Source: Bacillota bacterium
GTDB lineage: Bacteria; Bacillota; Dethiobacteria; DTU022
Assembly (NCBI GenBank): GCA_012727685.1
Contig: JAAYGO010000021.1
Coordinates: 1 to 28,981 of the forward strand
DNA: 28,981 bases
Direction of reading: 5' to 3'
Shown here: piece after piece, positions 8,237 to 16,508 of the stretch
Numbering within the stretch: position 1 is the stretch's first letter
How the letters are laid out: every line of letters begins with the position of its first letter
Notes under the pieces: model-generated
Told to the model about the DNA's origin: nothing
Database searches by the model: none
Seen by the model: the letters and a program-made list of their open reading frames with translations, nothing else
Position numbers and translations under genes: made by a program

Positions 8237-9154
8237 TTAGGGTTGGCCGCATTCCCCGCCCCGCCCGGTGAGTATTTCGAGGGCATGTTCGATAACCGGG
8301 GTGAAAACGGCGAGGCATTCCCGCACCGCCTTGGCGCTGCCGGGCAGGTTGATGATGAGGGTTTGACCGCTGATCCCGGCCACAGCCCGCGAAAGCATGG
8401 CATGCGGTGCCACCCTGGCACTTTCGCGGCGCATTGCTTCGGCGATTCCAGGCGCCGGCCGCTCGATCACCTCCATGGTTGCCTCGGGGGTAATATCACG
8501 GGGTGACAAGCCGGTTCCGCCCGTGGTGAAGACGGCGTCCATATTGTCCCGCACCATGGCCCGCAGGGCTGATACCAGGGCAGCCCGGTCATCGGGCACG
8601 ATCACGTAATTGGCCACATCGCCCCAGGGCAGCAAAGTATCCTTGATCACAAGGCCACTTTTATCTTCCCGCTCGCCGGTGGAGCCCTTGTCGCTGGCCG
8701 TGATCACGCCGAAGCGGTATGTGGGCTTAAGCTGCAGGCTATCGCCTACCTGCACCGGCCCGCCCTGCAGCACCTCGGCAAAAATGCCTTCCCTGGGCAT
8801 GATGCAGTCCCCGGCCTGGTAGTAAATGGCGCAGCGATGGTGGCATTCCTTGCCGATCTGTGTTACCCGCAGGATCGCCTCTTTTCCCACCTTCAGCCTC
8901 GTCCCTACCGGCAGGGCTGCCAGGTTGATCCCGGTGGTGGTGAGGTTTTCGGCAAAGTCGCCGGGCCCCACCTGAAGGCCGGCTGCAATCATCTTCTCGA
9001 TACTTTCCATGGCCAGCAGGCTCACCTGCCGGTGTGCAAAACCGGCATGGGCGTCGCCTTCCAGACCCAAATTTTTAACCAGCATGGAGCGCCCCACGTT
9101 CTGCTTGCGCTCGCCTTTTTTTGCACTGGTGCAAACGGCAATTATTTTCCCCAT
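8237..9154 (-). CDS. MOSC domain - MogA/MoaB fusion
   Basis: 305 aa. Residues 1 to about 143 form a MOSC domain (sulphur-carrier family related to the Moco sulphurase C-terminus and YiiM), with GLEGDAHAG, GDFAENLTT and the conserved Cys region GKECHHRC around 101-108. Residues 147-305 are a MogA/MoaB-type molybdopterin adenylyltransferase: GVITASDKG, TTGGTGLSPRDITPEA (about 210-225) and a LPGS motif near the end. The adenylyltransferase activates molybdopterin with AMP before metal insertion by MoeA. The ATG is preceded by AAGGTGA and overlaps the end of the mobB-moaC gene by 13 nt, so translation is probably coupled. It is the last gene of the operon. The exact role of the MOSC half here is inferred. 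Confidence 0.92.
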   Translation of the reverse strand: MGKIIAVCTSAKKGERKQNVGRSMLVKNLGLEGDAHAGFAHRQVSLLAMESIEKMIAAGLQVGPGDFAENLTTTGINLAALPVGTRLKVGKEAILRVTQIGKECHHRCAIYYQAGDCIMPREGIFAEVLQGGPVQVGDSLQLKPTYRFGVITASDKGSTGEREDKSGLVIKDTLLPWGDVANYVIVPDDRAALVSALRAMVRDNMDAVFTTGGTGLSPRDITPEATMEVIERPAPGIAEAMRRESARVAPHAMLSRAVAGISGQTLIINLPGSAKAVRECLAVFTPVIEHALEILTGRGGECGQP

Positions 9155-10155
9155 GTTTTTTCACCTTCCCGCCGGTAGTGGCCGGAGCGGCCGCCCTTTT
9201 TTTCCACCAGCCTGATGTTTTGAATGACCATGCTTTTATCTACCGCTTTGCACATGTCGTAGATCGTCAGCGCGGCTACGCTGACCCCGGTCAGGGCTTC
9301 CATCTCCACCCCGGTGCGGCCGATTAGCTTTACGCGCACGCCGATCTCAATTTTATTCTCTTCTTCCAGATTAAAATCAACCTCCACCCCGGAGACGCCG
9401 AGGGGGTGGGCCATGGGAATCAACCGCCCCGTCTCCTTAACCGCCATGATGGCGGCTACCTGCGCCACCGCGAGGACGTCGCCCTTGGCCATGGTGCCGG
9501 CTTTTACCTGGGCCAAAGTGGAGGGAGCCATCACGATTTCCCCCCTGGCGTAGGCTTCGCGCATGGTCTCACCTTTTGCCGATATGTCCACCATGCGCGG
9601 CCGTCCGGAAGCATCGAAATGGGTCAGCTCGCCGGCATTGCTCCTTGCCGCCGCTGCTTCGCGATCCTTAAAGAAGCGTTCGTAAATGAAGCAGGCCAGA
9701 CCCCGGCTGTCGTCCAGGCTGAAAACGGGCACCGGTGAATTTAATTCATCCAGGTCGGTCACCACGGCAATCACGTTTTCCGGCAAGAGCGGCTGCCGGT
9801 TCACGGCGGCGCGGACCACTTCAATTTTTGGGTTTGGGCTCTCCTTGTCACCCTCCACGAGCACCAGGTCGAAATCGCGCAGCCGCTCCAGGGCTGCAGC
9901 CAAGCCGCCGCGGTCCGGGTCGCCGCCAAATAAAAAGTATTTGTCCGGGGTCGTCATCCCGGCGGCGGCGGCGCCGGCCTGGCGAAAACGCCAGGTATCC
10001 TTCCCGGGGATGTCCAGATTATAATGGTGAATCTGCCCTTTCAGCACGGCTGTGCGCAAACCCAGCGCCGCCAGCTCAGGCAGCAGCTTCTCCACGCAGG
10101 TGGTCTTTCCCGTACCCGACCGGGCTGAAATGATATTGATTGTGACAGGGAGCAA
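9142..10155 (-). CDS. MobB - MoaC fusion
   Basis: About 337 aa from a TTG at 10155, chosen because GGGAGG (10165-10170) lies 9 nt upstream. A TTG at 10185 would add ten residues. The N-terminal half is a MobB-like P-loop GTPase (INIISARSGTGKTT, residues 6-19; VEGDKESPNPKIEVVR), thought to help deliver the guanine dinucleotide or cofactor. The C-terminal half (about 176-337) is MoaC, cyclic pyranopterin monophosphate synthase, with THFDASGRPRMVDIS, KAGTMAKGDVLAVAQVAA and DMCKAVDKS, which carries catalytic Asp/Lys residues. The usual PLCHPL of MoaC reads IPMAHPL here. MoaC acts directly after MoaA, whose stop codon adjoins this gene. Confidence 0.9.
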   Translation of the reverse strand: MLPVTINIISARSGTGKTTCVEKLLPELAALGLRTAVLKGQIHHYNLDIPGKDTWRFRQAGAAAAGMTTPDKYFLFGGDPDRGGLAAALERLRDFDLVLVEGDKESPNPKIEVVRAAVNRQPLLPENVIAVVTDLDELNSPVPVFSLDDSRGLACFIYERFFKDREAAAARSNAGELTHFDASGRPRMVDISAKGETMREAYARGEIVMAPSTLAQVKAGTMAKGDVLAVAQVAAIMAVKETGRLIPMAHPLGVSGVEVDFNLEEENKIEIGVRVKLIGRTGVEMEALTGVSVAALTIYDMCKAVDKSMVIQNIRLVEKKGGRSGHYRREGEKTWGK

Positions 10156-10185
10156 TTGCCCATCCCTCCCGCTGAAAAAATTCAA

Positions 10186-11181
10186 CTAGCCGCCCGTTTT
10201 CGACATATTGCGCATGAGGCCGGGGCTAACCGGTCCGTGCTGCGCCGAGGCGCTCATGAGGTGCTGCCTGGCCTTGGAGCCCACCACCTGGCGAAAGAGC
10301 TCCCGCAGTGCCGCCCGGTCGCCCGCGGCCGGCCGCAGCGGAATTTCCTCCTGCCAGTAGAGGCAGGCTTTCAGCCTCCCATCGGCGGTCAGGCGCAGCC
10401 GGTTGCAGGAGTGGCAAAAATGACGGCTAATCGGGTGAATCAGCCCGATGCCGCCTTTGCCGCCGGGCAAAGTAAACGATTCGGCCGGGCCCGCACCTGC
10501 GGGGGGGTCCGCCGGAATGAGCGGCAGCCCCATGGACGCGGCTGTTTCTTTAACATAAGAGAGAGGCAGGTAGCGCCGGCCATATTTCCGGTCATGGTCG
10601 CCGATGGGCATATATTCAATAAAGCGCACGTAGAGCGGGTATTCCTGCGCCAGCCTTAAGAAGTCCGCCACCTCGGTGTGGTTTATCCCCTTCATGAGCA
10701 CGGTATTGATTTTGACCGGCTGCAGGCCCACCTCCAGGGAGGCTTTGATCCCTTCCTGGACAGCGCGCAGGTCGCCCCGGCGGGTGATCTTTTTAAAAAC
10801 TTCTTCGCGCATGGAATCAAGGCTGATGTTGACCCGTTTCAGCCCCGCCTTCTTCAAAGCGGCAGCGTAGTGGGGCAGCAGAATCCCGTTGGTGGTCATG
10901 GCGATATCGCTGATGCCCGGAATGCGGGCGATCCCTTCAACCAGGCTGACCACTCCCTTGCGGACAAGGGGCTCCCCGCCGGTGATGCGGATTTTTTTAA
11001 TGCCCAGTTCGGCTCCGACCGCCACGATCTGCAGGATTTCTTCATAGGTCAGGATTTCCTGGTGCGGGATATGCTTAACCCCTTCCGGGCCCATGCAGTA
11101 GATGCAGCGCAGGTTGCAGCGGTCGGTGACCGAGATGCGCAGGTAATCATGTGCCCTCCCAAATCTGTCAATTAGCGGCAT
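10186..11181 (-). CDS. moaA: GTP 3',8-cyclase MoaA
   Basis: 331 aa radical SAM enzyme that converts GTP to 3',8-cyclo-GTP, the first step of molybdopterin synthesis. The N-terminal cluster cysteines are C22, C26 and C29 (CNLRCIYC), followed by TGGEPL for SAM binding. The second cluster is C256, C259 and C273 (CHSCNRLRLT...LKACL), with the family's 13-residue spacing. The protein ends in Gly-Gly, as functional MoaA proteins do. The length is standard. AGGAGAG lies 8 nt before the ATG. The mobB-moaC fusion follows with no gap. Confidence 0.97.
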   Translation of the reverse strand: MPLIDRFGRAHDYLRISVTDRCNLRCIYCMGPEGVKHIPHQEILTYEEILQIVAVGAELGIKKIRITGGEPLVRKGVVSLVEGIARIPGISDIAMTTNGILLPHYAAALKKAGLKRVNISLDSMREEVFKKITRRGDLRAVQEGIKASLEVGLQPVKINTVLMKGINHTEVADFLRLAQEYPLYVRFIEYMPIGDHDRKYGRRYLPLSYVKETAASMGLPLIPADPPAGAGPAESFTLPGGKGGIGLIHPISRHFCHSCNRLRLTADGRLKACLYWQEEIPLRPAAGDRAALRELFRQVVGSKARQHLMSASAQHGPVSPGLMRNMSKTGG

Positions 11182-11269
11182 TCTTTCTACTCTCCTGGAT
11201 TTAAAGTACCAACAAATCTAATTGCTTGCCGTTCTTGTCCCTAAAGGCTTCCGCTCCGGTTCACCGTGT

Positions 11270-13171
11270 CTAAATTTCAATCAGGCGGCCGCTTTCGCGC
11301 ATGCTGTAGCCGCCCATCGCTTCGACCTGCTTTTGGAAGAGCGGATCCGTGATCACCTCAAGGATAGCCTGTCCCTCGGGCGAGCGGTAGAATTCCGCCT
11401 CCATAAGCAGGTCGTATCTTTCCTCGGTGACGGGAATGAAGTCCAGTCCGAATGCGCGGGCAGCGGGAAGAATCCCCAGTCCGGCCCGGCCGGAACCGGC
11501 CGCCACCGACGCAGCCACGTTTAAGTGAGTATATTCCTCGCGCTGGTAACCGTAGATGTCGGCGGGCGTTAGCTTCTCCTGCGCGAGCAGGTAGTCAAAA
11601 AGCACGCGCGTGCCGGCCCCGCGCTGGCGGTTGACATAACTAATCTTATGCGCCGCAATATCGGCTACCGATTTGATCCCATCGGGGTTGCCGGGCGGCA
11701 CAATCCAGCCCTGCATCCGGTAAGCCAGGTTGACCAGGCAGAGATCGCAGCCCGGCAGCATCTTCCGGATATAGGGAACATTGTATGCACCGCTTTCAGG
11801 GTCGAAAAGGTGCATCCCGGCCAGGTGAGCCTGTCCCTTGCCGATGGCGTTAATCCCGCCCATGCTGCCCAAATGGGCCGAAGAGAGGGAGAGGCGGCTG
11901 TCCTTTTCTTTCAGCGCCGTGGCCAGCAGGTCAATGATCAGGTCGTGGCTGCCGGAGACCAGCAGGTTGTGGCGCAGCGCGGCAGCGGGGCGGTAGAGCT
12001 CGATCTCCACGGTTTGGCCCTGTTCGAAGCCGAGCGAATTCTCGGGGATAATTAAAAGCCCGTCGGCGCGTACCAGGGACATGGTTACGCCGGCTCCCCG
12101 GTCAAGGGGGTTGGCGATAAAACGGCCGTTCACAAAGCCCACGGCCATGCGCACGTGCTCCTCCACCCCGATCTCGGAGACTATGCGCCGCCCCAGCGAA
12201 ACCATGAGGCGTTCCCGCTCCGGGGGGGCGGTTCCCCGGTAGAGGTAGAGTAGGGGGCGGACAAACCATTCCAGGCTCATGTAGGCAGAGACCGGGTATC
12301 CCGGCAGCCCGATTACCGGTTTGCCGGAGATTGTGCCCAGGATCGTCGGTTTGCCCGGGCGGGTGGCCACCCCGTGCAATAAAACGCTGCCCAGCTCGGC
12401 GATGATCGAAGCGGTGTAATCCTCCCGCCCGGCTGAAGAACCGGCATTGATGATAACCATGTCTGCGCTGCCAACAGCCCGGGCAAGCGTTTCTTTGAGC
12501 AGGGCGCGATCATCAGCAACAATGGGGTAAAGGACGGGGTCTGCGCCCCATTCCTGCAGGTAGGCGCCGATGGCGGTGCTGTTGAAATCGGGGATGCGGC
12601 CGGGCTTGCGCGCCGCATCGGCGGGGATCAGCTCCGAGCCGGTCGGGATCACGGCCACGCGAGGCCGCTGCAGCACTTCGACCGCGTTCACCCCCCCGGC
12701 CAGAAGCGCGCCCAGGTCTTGGGGGCGCAGCAGGTGGTAGGCCGGCACGATCATTTCCCCGGCGACCACGTCTTCACCGACGGGGCGGACATGCTGCCAG
12801 GGAGCGGCCGGGGCCAGGATCTCCACCGCCTTGTCTGCAACTGGCTGGATATCCTCGACCTTGATAACTGCGTCAAAACCTTCTGGCAGCGGGTCGCCCG
12901 TATCAACCTCTTGATAATCCTGATCTGGTAAAAGGCGCAGCGGCTTCTGATCGGAAGCCCCAAAGGTGTGCGCGGCGCGCACGGCGATGCCGTCCATGGC
13001 GGCGGCATGAAAGCCGGGCATGGAAAGGGCGGCAAAAACCGCCCGCGCGGTAACCCGGCCCAGTGCCTCTTTCACCGGGACCGTTTCTGTGCGGCGCGGG
13101 ATGGAGACGTTTGCTAAAAATCTTTCCAGCGCCTCGCTCCGGGGGGTATTGCTCAAGTAAATATTACGCAT
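11270..13171 (-). CDS. MoeA - periplasmic-binding-protein-like fusion
   Basis: 633 aa. Residues 1 to about 400 are a MoeA-type molybdopterin molybdotransferase (AMDGIAVRA, GDPLPEGFDAVIKVED, NAGSSAGREDYT, GLPGYPVSAY), which inserts metal into adenylylated molybdopterin. Residues from about 405 to 633 form a substrate-binding-protein-like domain (VSGSHDLIIDLL, NRQRGAGTRVLFDYLL, ASVAAGSGRAGLGI, ending FQKQVEAMGGYSM). That domain resembles the LysR-type or ModA-like oxyanion-binding fold, but no signal peptide is present, so it is cytoplasmic and could hold molybdate or tungstate or sense it. The canonical SGGSSVG loop is NAGSSAG here, unlike the second MoeA. AGGGG is 8 nt before the ATG. Confidence 0.92.
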   Translation of the reverse strand: MRNIYLSNTPRSEALERFLANVSIPRRTETVPVKEALGRVTARAVFAALSMPGFHAAAMDGIAVRAAHTFGASDQKPLRLLPDQDYQEVDTGDPLPEGFDAVIKVEDIQPVADKAVEILAPAAPWQHVRPVGEDVVAGEMIVPAYHLLRPQDLGALLAGGVNAVEVLQRPRVAVIPTGSELIPADAARKPGRIPDFNSTAIGAYLQEWGADPVLYPIVADDRALLKETLARAVGSADMVIINAGSSAGREDYTASIIAELGSVLLHGVATRPGKPTILGTISGKPVIGLPGYPVSAYMSLEWFVRPLLYLYRGTAPPERERLMVSLGRRIVSEIGVEEHVRMAVGFVNGRFIANPLDRGAGVTMSLVRADGLLIIPENSLGFEQGQTVEIELYRPAAALRHNLLVSGSHDLIIDLLATALKEKDSRLSLSSAHLGSMGGINAIGKGQAHLAGMHLFDPESGAYNVPYIRKMLPGCDLCLVNLAYRMQGWIVPPGNPDGIKSVADIAAHKISYVNRQRGAGTRVLFDYLLAQEKLTPADIYGYQREEYTHLNVAASVAAGSGRAGLGILPAARAFGLDFIPVTEERYDLLMEAEFYRSPEGQAILEVITDPLFQKQVEAMGGYSMRESGRLIEI

Positions 13172-13299
13172 CTCAACAACCCCTAACCACTGGTTCGATT
13201 TTATCGCTTTCTTTATTACTCACACCATGATATCCACTCATCAATAATCAGGCAAGCTGCGAATGGCCAGCATAGAGTCAGGATAAGGGGGGCGCCGGC

Positions 13300-14541
13300 T
13301 TACTCCCACAACAGCACCTCAACGCTTTCCCCTTGCAGCAGCCCCTCTATTTCCGCGGGTACGGCAATCAGCCCGTCCGCCTCCGCCAGGGTGCGCAGCA
13401 TCCCCGAACGGCCGAAAACGGGGATCGCCTTGAGCCCGGTGCCGTCTTCTTCAAGCTTTACCCGCACGTAATCGGTGCGCCCGGCGCGGGAAGCAATATT
13501 CCTCGCCAGGACGGCCTTCACGGTTGGCCGATAACGCCGCCGCGCCCGGCCGGTGAGCCGGTTTAAGATGGCGATGCCGAAGAGGGAGAAGATCAGCAGG
13601 GCGGAAACCGGATGCCCGGGAAGGCCGAGCACCGGTTTGCCACCGCAACTGGCGAGCAGCGTCGGTTTGCCCGGCTGGATGGAGATCCCTTCGACCAATA
13701 GTCCCGGCTCGCCCAGTTCCCGCATCACCCGTGCCGTAAAGTCGCGGGTGCCGACGGAGCTGCCTCCCGACAGCACCAGGCAGTCAACCCGGGGTAACAG
13801 GGCACGGGTCTTTTCCAAAAAAACCGGGTAAGAATCGGTCAAGATTCCACCGTGAAAAACCTCTGCCCCGGCCTGGTGCGCCAGGTAGGCCAGGGCAATG
13901 GCGTTGCTGTCGCGGATCCGGCCGGGCGGCAGTTCCCTGGTCTCGCAGGGCACCAGTTCGTCTCCCGTGGAAAAGAGACCGATCACCGGGGCGCGGTATA
14001 CTTTGACCCGGGTAATGCCCAGAGAAGCAAGCACCCCCAGCTCGGGGGCGCGCAGGCAAGTGCCCGGTGTAAAAACAATGTCGCCCCGGGTCAGGTCTTC
14101 ACCTTTATGAATTACGTTTTCTCCCGGGGCCACCTGCCGGAAAATTTGCACCGTGGCCGCGGCATCGCCAATGGCCTCGGTGTCTTCGATCATCACCACC
14201 GCGTCCGCCCCGGCGGGCAGCATCCCGCCGGTATGCACGAGCAGGCACTGGCCCCGATTAATGGCGGGCGCTTGCTGCCCCATCAATACCTCGCCGCGGC
14301 TCTCCAGCAGGGCGGGCATTCCTTCCTGGGCTCCGAAAGTATCGGCTGCTGCTACAGCGTAACCGTCCACCGTAGAGCGGGTAAACCCAGGCACATCTTC
14401 GGGTGCCACAACCGCTTCAGCCAGGCATCTGCCGCCGGCAAGCTTTAGTTCCACCGTCTCGGCGGGAAGCGGTTGAAAATGTTGGTCAATGAGGTCCAGC
14501 ACCACGTCCGGATCGGTTACTTGCATCAATTTCAATGCCAC
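13300..14541 (-). CDS. moeA: molybdopterin molybdotransferase MoeA
   Basis: 413 aa, standalone MoeA of normal length. Visible motifs are TRSTVDGYAV, LPAGADAVVMIEDTE, LSGGSSVGTRDFT and GLPGHPVSALL, plus a C-terminal beta-barrel domain. It catalyses metal insertion into MPT-AMP made by MogA. The start is taken as GTG 14541 just after GAGGTGACC; ATG 14526 is possible. First gene of the operon, about 60 nt below the riboswitch. Two MoeA paralogs in one operon often go with organisms that make more than one metal cofactor form, such as molybdenum and tungsten. That is an inference here. Confidence 0.95.
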   Translation of the reverse strand: MALKLMQVTDPDVVLDLIDQHFQPLPAETVELKLAGGRCLAEAVVAPEDVPGFTRSTVDGYAVAAADTFGAQEGMPALLESRGEVLMGQQAPAINRGQCLLVHTGGMLPAGADAVVMIEDTEAIGDAAATVQIFRQVAPGENVIHKGEDLTRGDIVFTPGTCLRAPELGVLASLGITRVKVYRAPVIGLFSTGDELVPCETRELPPGRIRDSNAIALAYLAHQAGAEVFHGGILTDSYPVFLEKTRALLPRVDCLVLSGGSSVGTRDFTARVMRELGEPGLLVEGISIQPGKPTLLASCGGKPVLGLPGHPVSALLIFSLFGIAILNRLTGRARRRYRPTVKAVLARNIASRAGRTDYVRVKLEEDGTGLKAIPVFGRSGMLRTLAEADGLIAVPAEIEGLLQGESVEVLLWE

Positions 14542-14563
14542 AGGTCACCTCGAATAAGTAGTT

Positions 14564-14594
14564 AGCCGCGCCTCCTCGCAGGGAAGGCACGGCT
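14564..14594 (-). promoter_or_regulatory. hairpin between riboswitch and moeA
   Basis: Read leftward, AGCCGTGCC (14586-14594) pairs with GGCGCGGCT (14564-14572), extended by UCC/GGA toward a short loop. It sits where an expression platform would be, but no T-run follows, so it is not a standard intrinsic terminator. It may act on translation or simply be a spacer hairpin. Confidence 0.4.
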
Positions 14595-14604
14595 ATGAAA
14601 AGCT

Positions 14605-14712
14605 TTACCGGATCTCCTTTCCAAGCACGGGAGGCGGGGGGATTTCTCCCCCAACCCAGACCTTCCGCCCTAGCGCTTTTGTAAAAGCCGTAGGCGCAAA
14701 GGTTCGGAGCAC
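14605..14712 (-). ncRNA. Moco-family (molybdenum/tungsten cofactor) riboswitch
   Basis: On the minus strand the highly conserved 3' core GCCTCCCGTGCTTGGAAAGG (14616-14635) is present and matches the E. coli moaA leader core GCCTCCCGTATCTGGAAAGG at almost every position (recalled sequence). Upstream are the matching elements CTCCGAACC, a CGCCUA/UAGGGCG helix capped by GCTTTT-ACA-AAAAGC, and GGCGGAAGG. A GGGGGA-GAAA-TCCCCC hairpin then closes with GGCG/CGCC. It lies between a strong promoter and moeA at the head of the cofactor operon, the expected place for feedback control by Moco or its tungsten analogue. There seems to be only one compact hairpin where E. coli has an extra stem, as reported for tungsten-type variants. 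That point is tentative. Confidence 0.88.
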
Positions 14713-14741
14713 TTTTTTTCAATCTATTCTCTATACCTAAC

Positions 14742-14769
14742 ATTATAACATTTTGTCTAGCATTTACAA
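14742..14769 (-). promoter_or_regulatory. promoter of the molybdenum cofactor operon
   Basis: On the minus strand, TTGTAA (14764-14769) and a perfect TATAAT (14742-14747) are 16 nt apart. Transcription would begin near 14735, just before the riboswitch. Confidence 0.75.
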
Positions 14770-14808
14770 TGTTCCTGTTTGTTCAGCCGTAAAGGGGCAG
14801 CACTCATC

Positions 14809-15339
14809 TTAATAGGGAAAAAAGAGGAGTCCCAAAAGGGCCCCGAGGCCGATAATTAAAAACGGGCTAAGCTTGCGCATCAGGTTCACGGCTAAAAAAA
14901 CGGCGGCAATCAGCGCAGTGGTTAAATCGGTCAACGCCTCCTGGCCCAGGGAAAAAACGGCCAGGCAGATCAGGGCGATTACAGCAGGGTGAAGACCTTT
15001 GAGAAAGAGGGTCGCGTGCGGATTCCGGATGAGCTGCTGCAGAAAGCGGCCCAGCAGCAGTAAAATCACCAGCGAGGGGGTGACCACTCCCAATGTGGCC
15101 AGCGCTGAACCGGCGATTCCGGCCACCCGAAAGCCCACAAAGCTAGCGGTGTTAATGGCTACCGGACCCGGCGTCATTTCGGCGATGGCGAGAATATCCA
15201 GGAACTCGGGAGCGGTCAGCCAGCCGTAGCGGTTGATAATTTCCGCCTCCATGAGCGGGATCATGGCGTAGCCGCCGCCAAGGGTAAAGAGGCCGATCTT
15301 GGTAAAAGTCCAGTAGAGTAAAAGCAACAGCGAGAGCAC
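14809..15339 (-). CDS. half-size CHR (chromate) transporter, second subunit
   Basis: 176 aa integral membrane protein of the short-chain CHR family, about half the size of the classical two-domain ChrA. FTKIGLFTLGGGYAMIPLME near the start is the family signature, followed by MTPGPVAINTASFVG and about five to six hydrophobic segments. Short-chain CHR proteins work as pairs of homologous subunits that export chromate or related oxyanions. The upstream gene is the partner, 6 nt away. The start is a GTG with GGAGGC 13 nt upstream, overlapping the partner's end. Substrate is from family knowledge; in an anaerobe another oxyanion is possible. Confidence 0.88.
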   Translation of the reverse strand: MLSLLLLLYWTFTKIGLFTLGGGYAMIPLMEAEIINRYGWLTAPEFLDILAIAEMTPGPVAINTASFVGFRVAGIAGSALATLGVVTPSLVILLLLGRFLQQLIRNPHATLFLKGLHPAVIALICLAVFSLGQEALTDLTTALIAAVFLAVNLMRKLSPFLIIGLGALLGLLFFPY

Positions 15340-15345
15340 GGCCGC

Positions 15346-15924
15346 TTACGGCGCCTCCTTTCGAAAGAGAACTAGCCCCGCGAGGCCGCCGGCAAGCATG
15401 ACCGCGATGGGGTGAAGATTGCAAAGCAAGGCGATTAAAAAAAGCGCCGCCGCCAAAACGATGCTGGCCCGGCCGCTGAGCAACTGCCGGCCCAGAGAAA
15501 CGGCGGCCGAAGCGATCAGCGCCACTATGGCAGGGCGTATCCCGTAAAAAACCGCCTGCACGTAGACATTGCCCTGGTAAACGGGAAGAAAAAAAGCGGC
15601 GATGAGCAAAATGATTGCAAAGGGAGGGAGAATGACCCCCAAGGTGGCGAGCAGCGCCCCGGGAAGGCCGCGCAGGTGCAAGCCGATCTGAATGGAGCAG
15701 TTCAGCGCCAGGGTGCCGGGGACACTTTGGGTAATGACGAGGAACGTGGAGAAGGTTTTAAAATCGGTCCATTGATTGCGCTCGACAATTTCGCGCTGGA
15801 TGATTGGCAGCATGGCGTAGCCGCCGCCAAAGGTGAAGGCACCGATCTTTAGGAATACCCAAAAAATAGATAATAAGGAGACGCGCGCCCTGGTCTCTTC
15901 TTGTGCAGTCGTGGCCTGGTGCAA
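15346..15924 (-). CDS. half-size CHR (chromate) transporter, first subunit
   Basis: 192 aa short-chain CHR membrane protein. FLKIGAFTFGGGYAMLPIIQ near residue 25 is the signature and TQSVPGTLALNCSIQIG is the loop paralogous to MTPGPVAINTASFVG in the next gene. The rest is hydrophobic, closing with a short basic tail. TTG 15924 lies six nt after the marR-type stop codon, with only a weak GGGG ribosome binding site, so translation is probably coupled to the regulator. It pairs with the downstream subunit to make one functional exporter. Confidence 0.87.
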   Translation of the reverse strand: MHQATTAQEETRARVSLLSIFWVFLKIGAFTFGGGYAMLPIIQREIVERNQWTDFKTFSTFLVITQSVPGTLALNCSIQIGLHLRGLPGALLATLGVILPPFAIILLIAAFFLPVYQGNVYVQAVFYGIRPAIVALIASAAVSLGRQLLSGRASIVLAAALFLIALLCNLHPIAVMLAGGLAGLVLFRKEAP

Positions 15925-15930
15925 ACTGGT

Positions 15931-16464
15931 TTACCCCGTTTCATCTCTCAAGCCGGCTTGGAGCTCACTTCCTGAAGGGTTTGTTCTTTTGCTATTATTA
16001 GCTTCATAAAGCTTTTCTAACGCGGCAAAGCCGCGCAAGGCAGCCTGCAGCGAAGTGACCAGGTTTTCCCTTTCTTCAGGCTTGAGCTGCTCGGCCAAGC
16101 TGGTGAACTGTAAATGGCGCCGTTCAAAAACAAGGCGGGCCAGTTGCCGCCCGTATGCAGTGAGGCTGACCCTGACCACGCGCCGGTCTTTTTCGTCCCC
16201 GCGCCGCCGGACCAGATTTAAATTAACCAGGCGGGTCACCAGCCGGGTGGCGGCGCTTTCCGCCAGGTTTATCTCGCTGCTCAGCTCGCCCATGGTGCGG
16301 TTGTCCTTGAGGTATAATACCAGCAAGGCGTTAATTTGCCCCGGGGTAATTCCCAGCCCAGCCAGTTCCCGGTTTTCTTCGGCATTGAGGTAATGCATCA
16401 ATTTGGGAAGAAGCGCCTGGATAGCCGCAGTAAACTTTTCTACATCCCGGTGGTCGCTGCCCAT
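15931..16464 (-). CDS. MarR-family transcriptional regulator
   Basis: About 177 aa from ATG 16464, chosen because AAGGAG lies 9 nt upstream; an ORF start at 16497 has no ribosome binding site. It has a winged-helix DNA-binding domain of MarR type: LAGLGITPGQINALLVLY, TMGELSSEINLAESAATRLVTRLV (recognition helix) and the wing RRGDEKDRRVVRVSLT. MarR proteins are dimers that usually repress their own operon and release DNA on binding a ligand. As the first gene of an operon with the two CHR subunits, it probably controls oxyanion export. A TTCAG-N6-CTGAA inverted repeat about 45 nt upstream could be its operator. Confidence 0.9.
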   Translation of the reverse strand: MGSDHRDVEKFTAAIQALLPKLMHYLNAEENRELAGLGITPGQINALLVLYLKDNRTMGELSSEINLAESAATRLVTRLVNLNLVRRRGDEKDRRVVRVSLTAYGRQLARLVFERRHLQFTSLAEQLKPEERENLVTSLQAALRGFAALEKLYEANNSKRTNPSGSELQAGLRDETG

Positions 16465-16508
16465 CGCTTTTTGCTCCTTATTTTGGCCTGCATACAAGCC
16501 GGCTCAGC

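Noticed and set aside
13172..13299. Separate promoter for the moeA-PBP gene
   Set aside because: No convincing -35/-10 pair leftward in this gap; read-through from the riboswitch promoter is simpler.
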